From positions 68,882,001 to 68,946,000 of the forward strand of contig NC_077222.1 in the NCBI RefSeq assembly GCF_024763615.1: a DNA stretch of 64,000 nucleotides, read 5' to 3'. Position numbers and translations under genes: made by a program. This document shows positions 1 to 13,600 of this stretch, one piece after another. The notes under the pieces are model-generated. The model was not told the DNA's origin and ran no database searches. It saw only the letters and a program-made list of their open reading frames with translations. Every line of letters starts with the position of its first letter. The first letter of the stretch is position 1. This DNA comes from Phlebotomus papatasi (Eukaryota; Arthropoda; Insecta; Diptera; Psychodidae).

Positions 1-1584
1 AAAATTTAAACAGCATTGGAATTTAGTGCCAGAAAATTGATTTTCATGGGAAAATAGCGAAAACCATTTAGCAACGCAGAGTGAGGGGATCATAATTTGC
101 AATGTATACCACATATTGCATCCTGTTGTTCAACATTTTTCCCTCATTTTCAATTACCTTTTTTTTCATTAAATTGAAAAATTCCCTTTTTTAAAATCTG
201 TATTTATTGTCGCCATTTCAGTTTTATTATCGGCAATTGAAATTTTTCTGGTATTTTTTCATTGCTCATTTTTAAATTTACATTTAATACAGTAGAATAA
301 ATTTATTTAATAAATAACACTTTTGATCATTTAATTTCATCAGTAGTACAATGATATTATATTTCTGTAAATTTCAATTATGAAAATTAGTAATTCTTTG
401 AAAAGAATTTAACATGTTTTTCAATAAATTAAAGGGAATTTGGGTTTGCAACAGGGGAATGCAGATTAACTCATGAAAAAATCAACTTTTCCAACACTTT
501 TAACCTGAATTTCTAGGCTTCAACAGTGGTCAAACTTTTTAGAAAGAAAAATTAGTTGAGAGATTGAAAAATTTATGGAATGAATATTAAAATTTCTTTT
601 TAACTTTCAATAAGTGGTTGTTCATATACGTAAAATATTCGAGTTGAGCACTATGCAATATCTCAGCAATTGGACAGTGCACCATAATACATGGCACATC
701 GGAAACCTTTGAAAACATGAATATTTCACATAGTTATGGGGGAAATGAGACATCTTTGAATTAGGGTACATTTTCAATAAGTTTTTTCTTCTCATTTTTA
801 AATGGAACTGGACTATAAAGCCTTAGTTCGTTTTAAAAATAGGAGAAAAGGGACCAATTTCAAAGGTACCTCAATTCAAAGGTACACCACTTCCCCTTAA
901 TTTTTTTCTAAAAGAAATTGACCACTAAGAAGCTTGGAATTGGAGCCGTGAACTCTAGGAACTGTTAAATTTCTCTTGGGATGAGGGTGAATTTACCATT
1001 TAAATGAGAATTATCATACTGAAATAACTTTAGTGAGAATAGTCATTACATTAGTTAATTACAAAGCAAATTTGCATAATATTTAATCACTCGCATTTGG
1101 ACGTTACAAATTTTAGATATGTATCAACTACTCTGAAATTACTCTAAAACGTTCAGTATTATTCTCAATAGGGTAAAGTGGTACAAGTTGGACAATGGTA
1201 CAAGTTGGACAATGATACAATTTGGACAGGGTTTTTTTTCTTAATAAATTTAGTACTTCATTTATATTTGTATATTTTTAATGCTTTGGTTTTATAATTT
1301 GGTTCCTTGTGCTTAAAAACAAATTTTGTACTGTATTTATCAAGAAAAAAGCCATGTCCAACTGGTACCGGCAAATTGTCTAACTTGTAACACTATGTCC
1401 AACTTATATCACTTTACCCTAGTTTTCATATGACAATTCTCACAAGTTTACAAAAACAGCCCTCACAGCATCAATCCCCGTTGTAATCCGGAATACCCTT
1501 ATTTTTATTGAAACTTTCTAATGAAATTTAGTTAAATATAAAATGCATATTTTAATAAGAAAATAATTTTTATTGTCTCGGCAG
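1..1584 (+). other. Intronic sequence upstream of first visible CUB-gene exon
   Basis: No exon was recognised here. The exon at 1585 begins in mid-codon, so this is presumably intron. It holds a TA-flanked MITE at 1171-1419. At about 771-899 there is a MITE remnant whose right side reads CAAAGGTACACCACTTCCCC. Confidence 0.6.
1171..1419. mobile_element. Tc1/mariner-type MITE, family 'GGGTAAAG', copy 1
   Basis: Ends are GGGTAAAGTGGTACAAG and the inverted match ATATCACTTTACCC. A TA dinucleotide at 1169-1170 and 1420-1421 is the likely target duplication. The word ACAAGTTGGACAATG is repeated in tandem just inside the left end. Near-identical copies lie at 37725-37974 (same orientation) and 62465-63185 (inverted, with a nested insert). 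Confidence 0.85.
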
Positions 1585-1692
1585 TGGCGTCCGATTCCGA
1601 CGCTTCTGTAGTCGGGGGTCCTAATCCAAATCCCCAACCTTGGATACCAGTCGTGGCGTATTTGGAGCCTCTGCCGAGACCCAAGGCACCAA
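1585..1692 (+). CDS. CUB-gene exon: linker before CUB1
   Basis: Acceptor ...CTCGGCAG before 1585 and donor GTATGT at 1693. It encodes an acidic start (SDSDASVV) followed by a proline-rich linker (PNPNPQPWIP, PLPRPKAP). It ends in phase 1 and joins the next exon to give a lysine immediately before the first CUB cysteine. No domain is visible; support comes from splice sites, phase and position. Confidence 0.65.
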
Positions 1693-4600
1693 GTATGTTT
1701 TGTCTGTTGTATTTTACAAAAAAATTCAAGAACCATGATGAAATATCACCATTAGTATATATTTTCACGACAACCAATGCTGTGTTTATTTTCTTTACAA
1801 TTTTGATTTATTTGCCTCTGGCAACTCTTTCATACCAATGCGATATTCTGTCAATAAAAATGTCTGTAGATGATGTTCATTTTTCTGTGTCAAAAATAGA
1901 TTTTACATTTTTCTAATTCACTTGATTTTGTAGTAAGAGAAGTCATTATTTTTTTCCTCCAGTTCTCTTTTTTTTATGTAAAACTCTCTCTTTATAACTT
2001 GTTCTTTTCATCATGAGACTTTCATATCTTATATAGACCATGAAATTTCCTTTTATACAAAGTAACTTGACGAGACCAGAAAGAGAACTTGATGAAGAAA
2101 AATATTGTTTCCTTTTTTCTGAGAAATCTTCCACCCGTTAATTAATAATTTTTGACGAATACTCATTTCAAAATTATATTTATGAATATGAATACATATA
2201 TATTTATTCCTTAATTTGATAAGTAGAATTTTCATTGCTGTAATTTTCTAAAAGTTAATAAAGTTATAATGAATATTCACTTTCTTTGTGCATGCAAAAA
2301 GAGTTTTCAATGTTTGTTTGAACCTTAACATTCACAGGATGTTAAAAGCAATGTTTACCTCATGGGAGAACAATTATCCATGAGTAATTAACCTGAATTT
2401 CAAAGTATAATACAGATTAATAGCTTATTCATGATCATGAATGATGTCTTAGTAAGAGAAGTCTAACCAATGAATTTACTTTATGTTATTATCATCTTTT
2501 ATTATGGTAATCTTTCATAGGCTTATCGTATAATTTTCTTGTTATTTGTTGCTAAAACTGAATTAACAAACTTAATAAGATAGTACAAAGGTAATGTACA
2601 GCACGTCTTAGTAGTTTAATGGCTTAATTTGAGGAGTCGTAAAAATATTTCACAACACCTTTTATACATTAAAAACAATAATAATTCAATACAGTATTCA
2701 GTACATACATTTCACAGTAAATTGCAATTAAATGTGTAGTATTTTATACAGTTGTCAAGCATTTAATTATTTATTAGCTCACAAAAAATTTTGGATAAGA
2801 CAAAATAAAATTTTCTATGTTTTTTTTCTCTTTCAGAATGTGATCAAACTTATGTCTCGCGTTCAGGAGGACCGTCTAATGGAACATTTACTGCACCCAT
2901 GCTCATCAATCCTTCAAATCATTCCAGACAGTGTCTCTACATCTTCCTAGCGGGTCCTGGACAGCGTGTCGAAGTAGTGTTCACATCATTTAATTTGCGG
3001 GGGAATCCACCAGAGTAAGAATTCATTACGATTTTAGAAAACTCTTTTCGAAAAAACATTTCGCCAGTATAAACAATTTTCTCAAACATTTAAATTTAAT
3101 CACTTTCAAATCAAATTTGATCAGTGATAGCTCCGGAACATCTTTTGATTGGCAAAATTTCATTAAATCCAAATTCACATCTCTCTCTCTTTCAAACGTT
3201 TTGAATATATGTGTATTCAAATCTTTGGCACACAAATTGAAATAAACTAAATTGAATTTGTTGTCATGCTCAAAAAAAAGAAGTAAAGTATGAAAGAGTG
3301 CATTAGACATATGCAAAACTTTTGAAAAAGAAGGGATGTGAATGTTTGATTCAATAAAAATTTCCTAATTTAAAACATATGCAAAAGACATATTAGCAAA
3401 GATTTGTATAATATCTACGTACATTTATAGTTGTTTAAAAAGTAAAAACCTTTTTATTATCTATATTTATCTGTTAAAACTGGCATTAGTATTTCCATGC
3501 TTTTTTAAAATTCTAAATTGACTACTCATCAAATTAAATTTTTGCTGCTCAAAAGTTGCAATACTTAATCTTTCTAATACACAAAAAATACTACACTGTG
3601 CAGAACATTGAATTTTCTTATTTGTCTTCGCTCGGGTTCTCATGCAATTTTCCTTTTTGTTGAGTCTGAACTTTACGAAAATATTTATTGTTTTTAGAGA
3701 AAGCTTTGATCAATAAAAAATCGTTAAATTTTCCTTTTTTGAAATTTAAATTGCGTCAGAGAAATCGTGGTTTTGATAAAAAGCGTCGAATGAAATTAAC
3801 AATTTTGTCTAAATTGCTGAAGCGAAACTAAATTACGAGAAAATTTATAACCTTTTTTTACAATTCAAGCCATAATGACCTAGACAGACTTACGGCTTAA
3901 ACCGAGAGACGGGTTAGTGGAAGACTGATGAGAATTATTTTGATTACGTTGTCTCTCGGTTTAACTTGTAGGTATGTCCAACACAAGCCCTTTTAAAGTA
4001 AAATTCAGCCTTTTTAACCTCAACATATAAAAGAAATTCGATAAATAAAGTTTTAATTAGATAATTTCTTTCGGTTTTTCAATTCATAATTAAAGACTAA
4101 TAAAGCTTCATTAGTATAAGCTCAGCTAGTATTTAAAAAAAACTGAAAGGTCATCACGACCACCTTTAAAATTTAAGAAAACTCAAAGAAGTTTAATACT
4201 CACTGGTTGCGTTTTAACTTACAAGTTTTAGGAAATTTGACACTTTAAAAATTTTAACAAATAATCTAAATCAAAATTTAAAAATTAACAATTTATCTCG
4301 AAATTTACTGGATTATTTGAACATGTTGTGCAATCATGGTTTAACTGATTTATTTGTTTTCTCCAGAATTTGCAATTTTCATTGTTTTGATAAAGCTCAA
4401 AAACCTCCAATAAGAGGTATCTCGAATTTCGACTTCACGTAATTTTAAAATACTCAGATTTACGCTAAATCCAAAGAATTATGGTGATAAGGAAAGAAAT
4501 CGAGATTATGTTTTCATTGGATTATCTTTTTGATTACGTTCTATTTCAATTTTTGGATAAAGTGCTATTTCAAGGAAGTTGTGTTAAATTTCGAGCTTAC

Positions 4601-7600
4601 TGTTTGATATGGTTCGGGGTAGGAATTGTGTGAGACTCTTTTCAATTCCCCGCACGGATATACCATAAATGCGGTTAATTCTTGATGAAAATTGTGTATA
4701 GGATAAAAAGTGCTGATACCACCTATAATTAATGTCGCATAATTAATATTACGTACCCAGCAATCTATTTACAGCTAAAGCGTTAAAAGTTAATTGAATA
4801 ACAGAGGGGTAATCTATATGTGGGAGGGTGAAACCTCGTTTAACTCTAAAATTAAGCCATCATAAACAGATTTGGTTTTTTTTCTATCAGCGCAACGTCT
4901 CATAATAGGCGTATGTGTAAATTCGAATAATTAATTATTGAATAATAAATTGGAATAAGGCTATAATTAAATTTAGTGTTTAATTATTTTATGATATGAT
5001 ATTCGTAGAATAGTTTTAAAAAATCATTCAGATTTTATTTATTTATTCTAAAAATTCTGAAAGCACCGGGTTCAGCTAAAATTCTACTGAAGTGAGGTAT
5101 GTAATATTGAGAAAGTTAAGGGAAGACCCTGAAGGAACATTAATCATCCGATGACTCCATTACTCTAAGAACATATAAACATAGACATGAACTGACTTTT
5201 TTCACCTGAAAAGCTCGTTCACTCATAGTCTATGAAAGAAAGTCGATTGCGGTATAGACAAAAAGTTATCTTAAGATGTGCGCTCTTCTATGTTGAAGAC
5301 GAAAAAGAACGCCTTTGTCTTGCAATCAATGAGAATTTTCTTCTACTTGAGTTGAAGAAAGTTTTTAAAATTAATTATTAATTATGCCTTTTTCGCATCT
5401 TCCAGTGGGTCTGCCGTTGGAGAAATACCATCGTAAGTATATTTGCATTGTTTAAAGAGGGTTGAACTTAATAAATAGTTTGATGGAGAGGAATGCGTGA
5501 TGATGTGGAAAAGTTGAAATGAGGGGTGGGCATCTCAAGAAGACAGTTGAAAAAGTTAATACTAAAAATATGTGCATGACATAAGAAGTTTTCTTTTCCT
5601 CTCTTCATTCGAATTCTTTGAATATGTGAATTAAATTTGTTGAAACAAATTAAGACCTATTCAGTAAGATTGTAATGTTGCATTGCCAAGGGTTGTTTTA
5701 CCACTCCATCGACAAGAATTCGCGTGCAATAGAGAAGAACCACCCCCACTAAATCCATTGAAGTAGCTATGTGCATGTACACAAAAAGCCCTCAATTGTA
5801 GGTAAAACCACAACAAAGGCGTCTAATGACAAAATGTTTGTGTATATGCTGAAATTTAAATTCAAAACCATGGTACATTATCTCAAATGGAGGTGAAATG
5901 AAGGTACAAAAATCCAAAGTGTTTCTTTTCTCATTCATTTTTTCGTTCTTGTTATTATTGCTTTGTACTCCCCTGGAGAATGAATATGAGAAAAACGCTT
6001 CGCGGTAAATGTAAAAAAACGAGGATGTTTTATGAACATTAAATGAAATGATATTCTTTGAATAAGACCACTTTTGGCAAAAGATCGTGCAAAAGAAAGC
6101 CACATTATGCTTTTCTGCATGAATTAGTGAAGAAATGAAATAAACTTTGCAGAAGACGCGAGTTCATGAATTTTATGCTATACCAAAAGATGATTTTGTA
6201 TAATTTTAACTAACTAATTTTGATTTTACATTTTTTTCCCTCCCTTATATCATTTCCTTGTCTAAGTCTTGGAACTATAAATTCTATTTTAGTAGTGACC
6301 ATCGTGAGCATGTAAAAATGTTGGTGAGAGAGAGTGGACGTTCACACAAAGTTCGACAATGTCTTATACAAAATATGGATCTACCAAATTTGGCAAAGTA
6401 ACAATGTTCAGTCGATGATTTCAAGTGGACAATTACCTCCATGGTCGCCGAATTTAAATTTTCGAGTTAGTATTAAAAATCGGGATATCACACTTCATGA
6501 TACACGCTTACTCCTAGCCAGAGCACTGTTACTTCTTTTCTTTAATTGAGACGATCAGAGCCGAAGTGGACTGTTTTAATAGCAAAATGCATAAAAAAAG
6601 AGACCATTTCTGCTCTAAGCGTCTTAATTATGGGGTAGAGCTCTTCTGTCTGTCGGATATAGTGACACAGTTCGCCAGTTTCATTTGCTTTTAACAATTG
6701 TGTGAGACACATTTGCGGGCTGCGGCCTCGCGATCACATCTCATCCCATAGAAATGTTTTTGTAGGATGTGATCTCCCATCGCTACTTCAAATGCGCGCT
6801 CTCATCTTTCTTAATCGGCTGATTGCGTCGTGATGTCCTGGGTACCTGTAGGGGAATTCTGTAACAGTATGATAATGTCATATGACAAATTTAAATTTTT
6901 TTATGTAATAAATTCAGAAGAACTAATCGAAAATCCAATTCATATCAGTTACAATGAGCTTCATAGAAATCCTTCCAATGACTATTAGATGGTCATTGAG
7001 CTTTAATGCTGTCTTGCTTCCGAATTTACCACGAATATTTGTCATATGACAATGTCATATCGTTGCAGAATTCCCCTACTGGTCTCTCTTGACTCCTGGC
7101 GGGTCGGCTAGGGTCGGTGGACTGATTGTCCCTAAATAATATCGTGAGTCCTTCAGACGAAATTTATTTGTCAAAAGGGTTTTTGTATATAACTCTCTTG
7201 CCACTCAGAAGCGTAGATCGCCTGACACTATTCGAGAGCATTTCCAGATTGGACCTCATTAATTTCTCTTTTCACTTTTTTTTTTTAAAATCAAACTCTT
7301 AATTTCTTTTTATTAACGGTATTTTTCTTCATTTTCCTTTCTTTAATTATATTTTATGCCACAAATTTGTAAAAGGAAATTACCCTATGTTTTGTGAGTC
7401 AATAAATGAATAAAAGGAAAAAAACGGAAAAAACTAATACTATTACAAAAAAAAATCGATGCTTCTAAGACAAACCCTTTGGAATACTAAATGTCTTAAA
7501 TAATGATACTTCCATCTGAGTTGTATGTAATATTTGAATTTAAAAACAATAATCGAAGTTACTATCACAATATCGAAAAGAAAATTAGCTAAAAATAATT

Positions 7601-10600
7601 TTGGTGATCTTACCCCTCACAAATAAGACTTAATAGAAAAAGGGAAGGATCTCGAAGAACTGCAAGTCGCTATAAAACTCCGTTTAGTTTTTAGAATCAG
7701 CAAAATGCGTAAGAAAATACGATTAAAAAATACTTTTGGTTTATTTTATATTTTTTTATAATATTATTTAGATTCTAAACTAACACGTTTTTGGATATAA
7801 TAAAATTATACGATGGTTTATTTTTAAATATTCTATAATATTTTAATATACTACATTTAGATGTGGTTTTTAACACAGTGCAGTGCAGTGTTTAACGGCG
7901 TTATCACACTTGCATATTAAAATTTTAATGTGATTCACATTAATTGTCGCTTGTGAGCGTTCAAATATGCTATTTGTGTCTTTGAGTCACTTAATATTTG
8001 AGGTTTTCCTATTTATTGATAAAGAAGTGGACTTGGCCTGCAAAAAATAAGTTTAAATTTACCTAAAGCATAAATATTTTTCACATTAAAAAATTAAAGA
8101 GAAAATCGCATTAATTTTTCGCATTAATGCTATAAATCAATTTATATCAAATTTTGCGGGCCAAGTCTACCTTTTTATCAACAAATAGATCAAATTTTGA
8201 ATATAAAATGATTCAAACACACAAATTACACATTTAGACTTTCACCAGCGATAATTAATGTGAATCATATTAAAATTTTAATGTGCAAGTGTGATAACAT
8301 AGTAATACCTATTTATTTAGTATGACTAATTGCTGTTTTAAATTGTAAGATGGACTCAAGATATTTCTAGAATATATATAATATTTTGAAAGTTAAGTTC
8401 CAGTATGAATTTAACATTTTCAGGATCAAAAATTTTGATGTTACACATATTTGAAGAATTATCTTATACCACCTTGCTTTCATTACAAAAAAACTGAACT
8501 TTAGGAATCAACTCGTTACTGTATCTATAAATTTAATTAATGAACTTTAAGTTGTTTATTATTATTAATGTATTCTTTTATATTTTCAAAATGATATTTT
8601 TGGCGGAAATTCGCTTCCAATATGTAGAGGACTTTTTGCCTATAGGAATACACGAAAACTTTCGATTAAACAATTTTTGGCAAATTTAGCAACAATTTAA
8701 TAAAAATTTTAACAAAAATCAAGTACTAAAAATTACTAAAAACTTATACAAAACTTAGACACGTATAAAATTAAAGTTTAAAGCCTTTGTTAAGTGGATG
8801 AAGGACTATTTCTGATTTTATGATAACAATTTTCATTGAAAGTCAATAAAGAAAATCACTTGATAGTTTTTAATTGTGTGTTCATTTCCTCATTGGTGGA
8901 TTTGTTCATGTTGTTTTCACAAGTGTGTGGAGCAATGAGAGGAAAATGGGATATAAATTGATATAATCCTCGTTTCGAATACCAGTTCTGATGGGGTTGT
9001 GGAGGTTTTTTTTGTAGCAAACTAATGTGGTTTAGTTGAAAACAAGGGACATTTTATCTACCTCTCTATTCTATGCTCTGCAGCTGTGGCACGGAATATA
9101 TGGATATATATGCGGAGGTACAGTCATCGGATCCAGCTGATTTGATCAATTCTCCCTTCGGTGGTCGCTACTGTGGTCCCATTCCGCCTCGTCGCCGCAT
9201 TTCGCTGTATCGTGCTATAGCTTTATCGTTTTTTACCAATAAAAACATGACTACTCCGGATGTGTTTGGGGGTCGCTACAGTTTCATCAATGAATGTAAG
9301 TTTCAATTCATTTCTGCCCATACATTCCCCATTTGCAGCCTCAATCCCTCATCCTGCAAAATTACCTCCATGTCTGTCGTGCCAGGAATGGTTATAAAAA
9401 GCCAGTCTCATGATGTGAAATTTTCATTTGCAGCGGAATTCGAAGTCGGTCAACCTGTCATTGGATCCCCCTGCTCCTACATCGTCAACATTTCCCAGAA
9501 TCGTACAGGATCGATAATTTCACCCACTTATCCAGGTGCCTATCCCAAAGATATGTCTTGCACTTATCAATTTATCGGTAAATCCAATCAACGTGTGCGA
9601 CTGGAGTTTCGTGATTTTGATCTCTTCTTCGGTGGACCACAGTAAGTTAAGCAAATTTAATTATTTACACTACATTAAGAACTACCTTTTATCTTTCCCT
9701 ATCACAGGTCAACACTTACAATTTCTCATTATACTCAGTGTTTAGATGTTAATCGAAAATTTATGGGGAAGTTTGCATGAGCATCATAAATATATTATTT
9801 TATAAAACTCATTATATAAATTTTAATCGTACTTCACGAAGCGTGAAATTCGGGTTATGGACTAGGGGTTTTTGCTTCACATTTGAAAATGTCTGTAATT
9901 TTTTTTAACTCTGAGATACAGCTTTGGCCTTTGAGGGTGATAAAAGAATATTTGTATTAACCTTAATTTCAAGTTAAAATTTCCTTTCTTAGTATCTTAG
10001 AACAGCAATTTAAGTGTATGTGGATTTCGTTCCCAAATCTGTCGAGATCAAATATTTATATTTTTAAATTGAAGTTTGTATACGAATAAATGCGTTGATG
10101 CTTTTATCATTTCTAACATGCTTTGAAATTTTGCTCATTTTAAGTTTATAGTATGGGACAAGAAAGTGATGTAAAGTTTAAGGTTTCACCTCAATCGATT
10201 TAAAAGTTTTAAATTTATTTTTTGAAATCATGACTTTGATTATTTTAAAGTATAATAATACACATTTTAGGACAAAAATCTGTTCTGAAATGATCTAATT
10301 TGTAAAATATATATCTCTTTCGGCTTGTGAGATATTCAACTTTAAAGCTTTTTTTTTATATACATTACTAAAGTAAACATATCTTCAGTAGAAGAATCAA
10401 TTTGGGTCAGTAAAAAATTCTAGAGAATTCAAAATTATACAATATCTCATATGTCTAAATTTCAGATGGTTTTTAGCTTCTTAATTTTCCCTTTACCTAC
10501 AATATTTTACATTACAATTTCTGATGCTTTATTAATATATTATCCAATCTTCTGCAGTCTTATAAAACGCCTATTTCTTTTAACTTTTATAAATGATATT

Positions 10601-13600
10601 TTAATTTTCTTTGGTAACAAATTAAACCGAAATACGTTCACAGAATAATTTATTGTTCAATGAGTTCAAATGTTGTCGTCCACAAATGATTTCCTTACAA
10701 GCGTCAACACAATGTTTTAAAGATTTTTTTCGAAAATAAAGTGTTCTATTTTTAGTTTCAGAAAAAGTCCTTTTAATTGACTTTGTACTACAACTTTTAA
10801 AAAATAGATATTAGTGGAGAATACCGCTTTCAGTATTTTGAATAAATTACAGAAAGCAAAGAATTTAACTAAATGGATATCTTCTAAATTGTTAATCTTA
10901 ATATTGGGGGGGGGGGGGGCCTGAAGCAAAATGGGTCAGGTTGGAAATTTGAAAGATCCATCCTCCTAAATAAAAGAAACCGAGGCTTAAATACATTAGT
11001 TTTAGCACCTTCTAACTAAAGTACATAAGAATTTCATGGAAATTTGTATAATTTTTTTCAAATATAAAATAAACCGTGGTAAAGGTTTTTCTATCTTAAG
11101 GGGGAAGCCTGAAATTTATATTTTTTATTGTTTTATACAATAAACTATTTTTGAAAATATCCCACAAATAAGAAAAAAATCGAAATATTTTCGAAGATCC
11201 AGGAATTAAAGCAAAAAGCGCCGAAAAGATTTATAAGTGTTTGTGCGTACATTCAAAACTTTAAAGAGAGTTTTCTCCACTTCTTATTTTTATAACTTTT
11301 TAAAATGGGTGGGAAAGATAAAAAAAAACTTATGAACAGAATGAAATGAATAAAAGTTTATTCTCCTCAGAATTAAATTCTTTTCTAAATGAAATTCTAA
11401 ATGGTGTTCTAAACGTGTTAAAGTCAATGTTTAATTTCAAAATATGCACTTTGAAACAACTCGAAAAAATTCCCATTTTTAAATTTTCTCCTTTGTTTAT
11501 TTAATGAAATACGCTTATGATAAATGAAAATCTTTTTAGATTTTTTTCTCTGAGTGATAATTCTCATTTTGTAATTTTTTTCGAAAAAAAAATAATTTAA
11601 GCACTTTAAATATGTATATATTAAGGTGGGGTAACCGGATCATTTTCCGAAGAGTGCTACTTAAACGCTTGTTTTTGGACTGATGAAATTCTTTTTCACT
11701 TCTTCTAAATCCACAGAATTATTCACTATTTCATTCAGAAACATAATATAAAAATTTATCAAAAATAGTAAAGAAAATTTATAAAATAATTATAATACTG
11801 AAATAAGTCAGCATGCACTAACTGGGTAGCCTTTTCGCTAATTTCCTTTTAATTAAACCTTTGGATTTAAAATACTTTTTTCACAAAAAAAAAACAATAA
11901 ATGTTTTCAAACAACCAGCTGACATTAGCGAATATAATCACTGCTAGAAAATTTTTAGTGGTACAAGATTGAAATGAGTCGATTACAGTCAAGTGTGATA
12001 ATCCGGGCACTCACTTATTTAATGGATAAAGATATTATTTTTGCTTTTTCTCATACTTGAATTGTTATATTATGTTACTGTAGTGACTATATTACGGAAA
12101 TAAAAATAAAAATATTATTTTAATTGGATTAGTCATAAACGATCCAGATAGCGAAGTGCCCAGATTAGCACACTTGACTATATAAACCGTATAAACATAT
12201 GCTGAAAATTTCATAAAGTTTGGTCTTTCTCTTCTTCTTAAAAAATTGTGAAAACTGCTAAATTTTGCCTTTCAATTCAGACTTCCCCCTTGACGCTCAT
12301 CGGATTCCTAATTGTCTCTGAACCATTGATGGTTAATTGAGGGAGCAACATGACATAATAAGAAAAAAGACTTGATGAGAGAATAAGCATTTTAAATTAT
12401 TGAAATTTTATCAATGGTTTAGAACAATACACAAAAAATGAGCATGAAATTTCTTCTTAGTAATTAAGTGGTAACATATATTTCATATATTTCAACAAAT
12501 TTACATTTAATGAAATTTTACATGTTGTGATAAATCTTTAAAAGTTATTCCTTTATTTTATTATTGCTAACATGTAGTATATTTTCTGACTTTTCAGTTG
12601 TCCATTTGATTTTGTGAAAGTGTACGACGGCTTAGACAACACTTCAGCTCTTGTGGGCACTTACTGTGGCCAACAGAGGAATCTTGTGCTGTATTCTAGT
12701 GAATCGAATCTCTTTGTGCATTTCTACACACTCCAACGAACGGCCAATACACAGAATCGTGGCTTCAAAGGAATTTTCGAATTTAGCGAAAGTTTTGTTA
12801 AATTAGATTTTATAAGTGAGTAATTATCTATATTTCCTTATCAAAGCACAACGTTGTCTGATTAAATGGGAAATTTTCTTTTAATCTTCCACATGTGAAA
12901 ATCCTTTGATGTCTATAAAATTCAACCAGGTCATAACGATGGTGAACACATTCGTGGGTCCGAGTGTGATCAGAAGATTCTGTCGGGAAAGGAATCATCA
13001 GGGTTTGTCTATTCGCCCAATTATCCATACCCGTTTATTCCGAAAGTAGTTTGTAGGTGAGTTGTAGTACATCATAAAGTATAATACTCAAAATGGTACT
13101 GCAATTGTCTGTTCATTGGCCCCATATATAACTCCAAATCTACAGTATAATTACTCAATGTGAATTATTTGGAATGGGTCAAAAGTGTGAGGAAGATCTG
13201 GCAAAATGCCAGATTTGCAAAGTTATTGTTCAAATTGTACACCCATTTTTGATCCTTCAACCATTCTCAGTGGTTAATGCAATTTTCTATGTTTAATTGA
13301 TGCAATTGTAGACCATAAATTAATTTCAGATGCAAACATCATAAACACAATATACACATTAAATCCTACATGATCATACTTAAATGCTCCTTTTCCACTC
13401 TTTACAGATATTTTATTTACGGTATGCAAGATGCACAGAATTTGGAACGAGTTAAACTTGAATTTTCCAAATTTGAAATACCAAAAGTCGAACATAAAGA
13501 CAAAAGCGAGTAAGTATATTATATATGTATGTGTGTTGAATATGAAAAAGAAATTCAATGTGAAGAAAGCAAATTATAGCTTGGGATATCTTTTGATGTT

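Larger units (their letters stand above)
3015..9083 (+). other. Large intron (6.1 kb) of the CUB gene
   Basis: No coding exon found. Contents: a hairpin-like repeat with GAGAGACGGGTTA / TGTCTCTCGGTTTAA arms at about 3890-3970; a GC-richer stretch of unknown origin at about 6640-7240 interrupted by the MITE at 6851-7076; a TIR element at 7900-8298. Short ORFs such as 5792-6103 (minus) and 6334-6549 (plus) show no domain and no coding-like context. Confidence 0.7.
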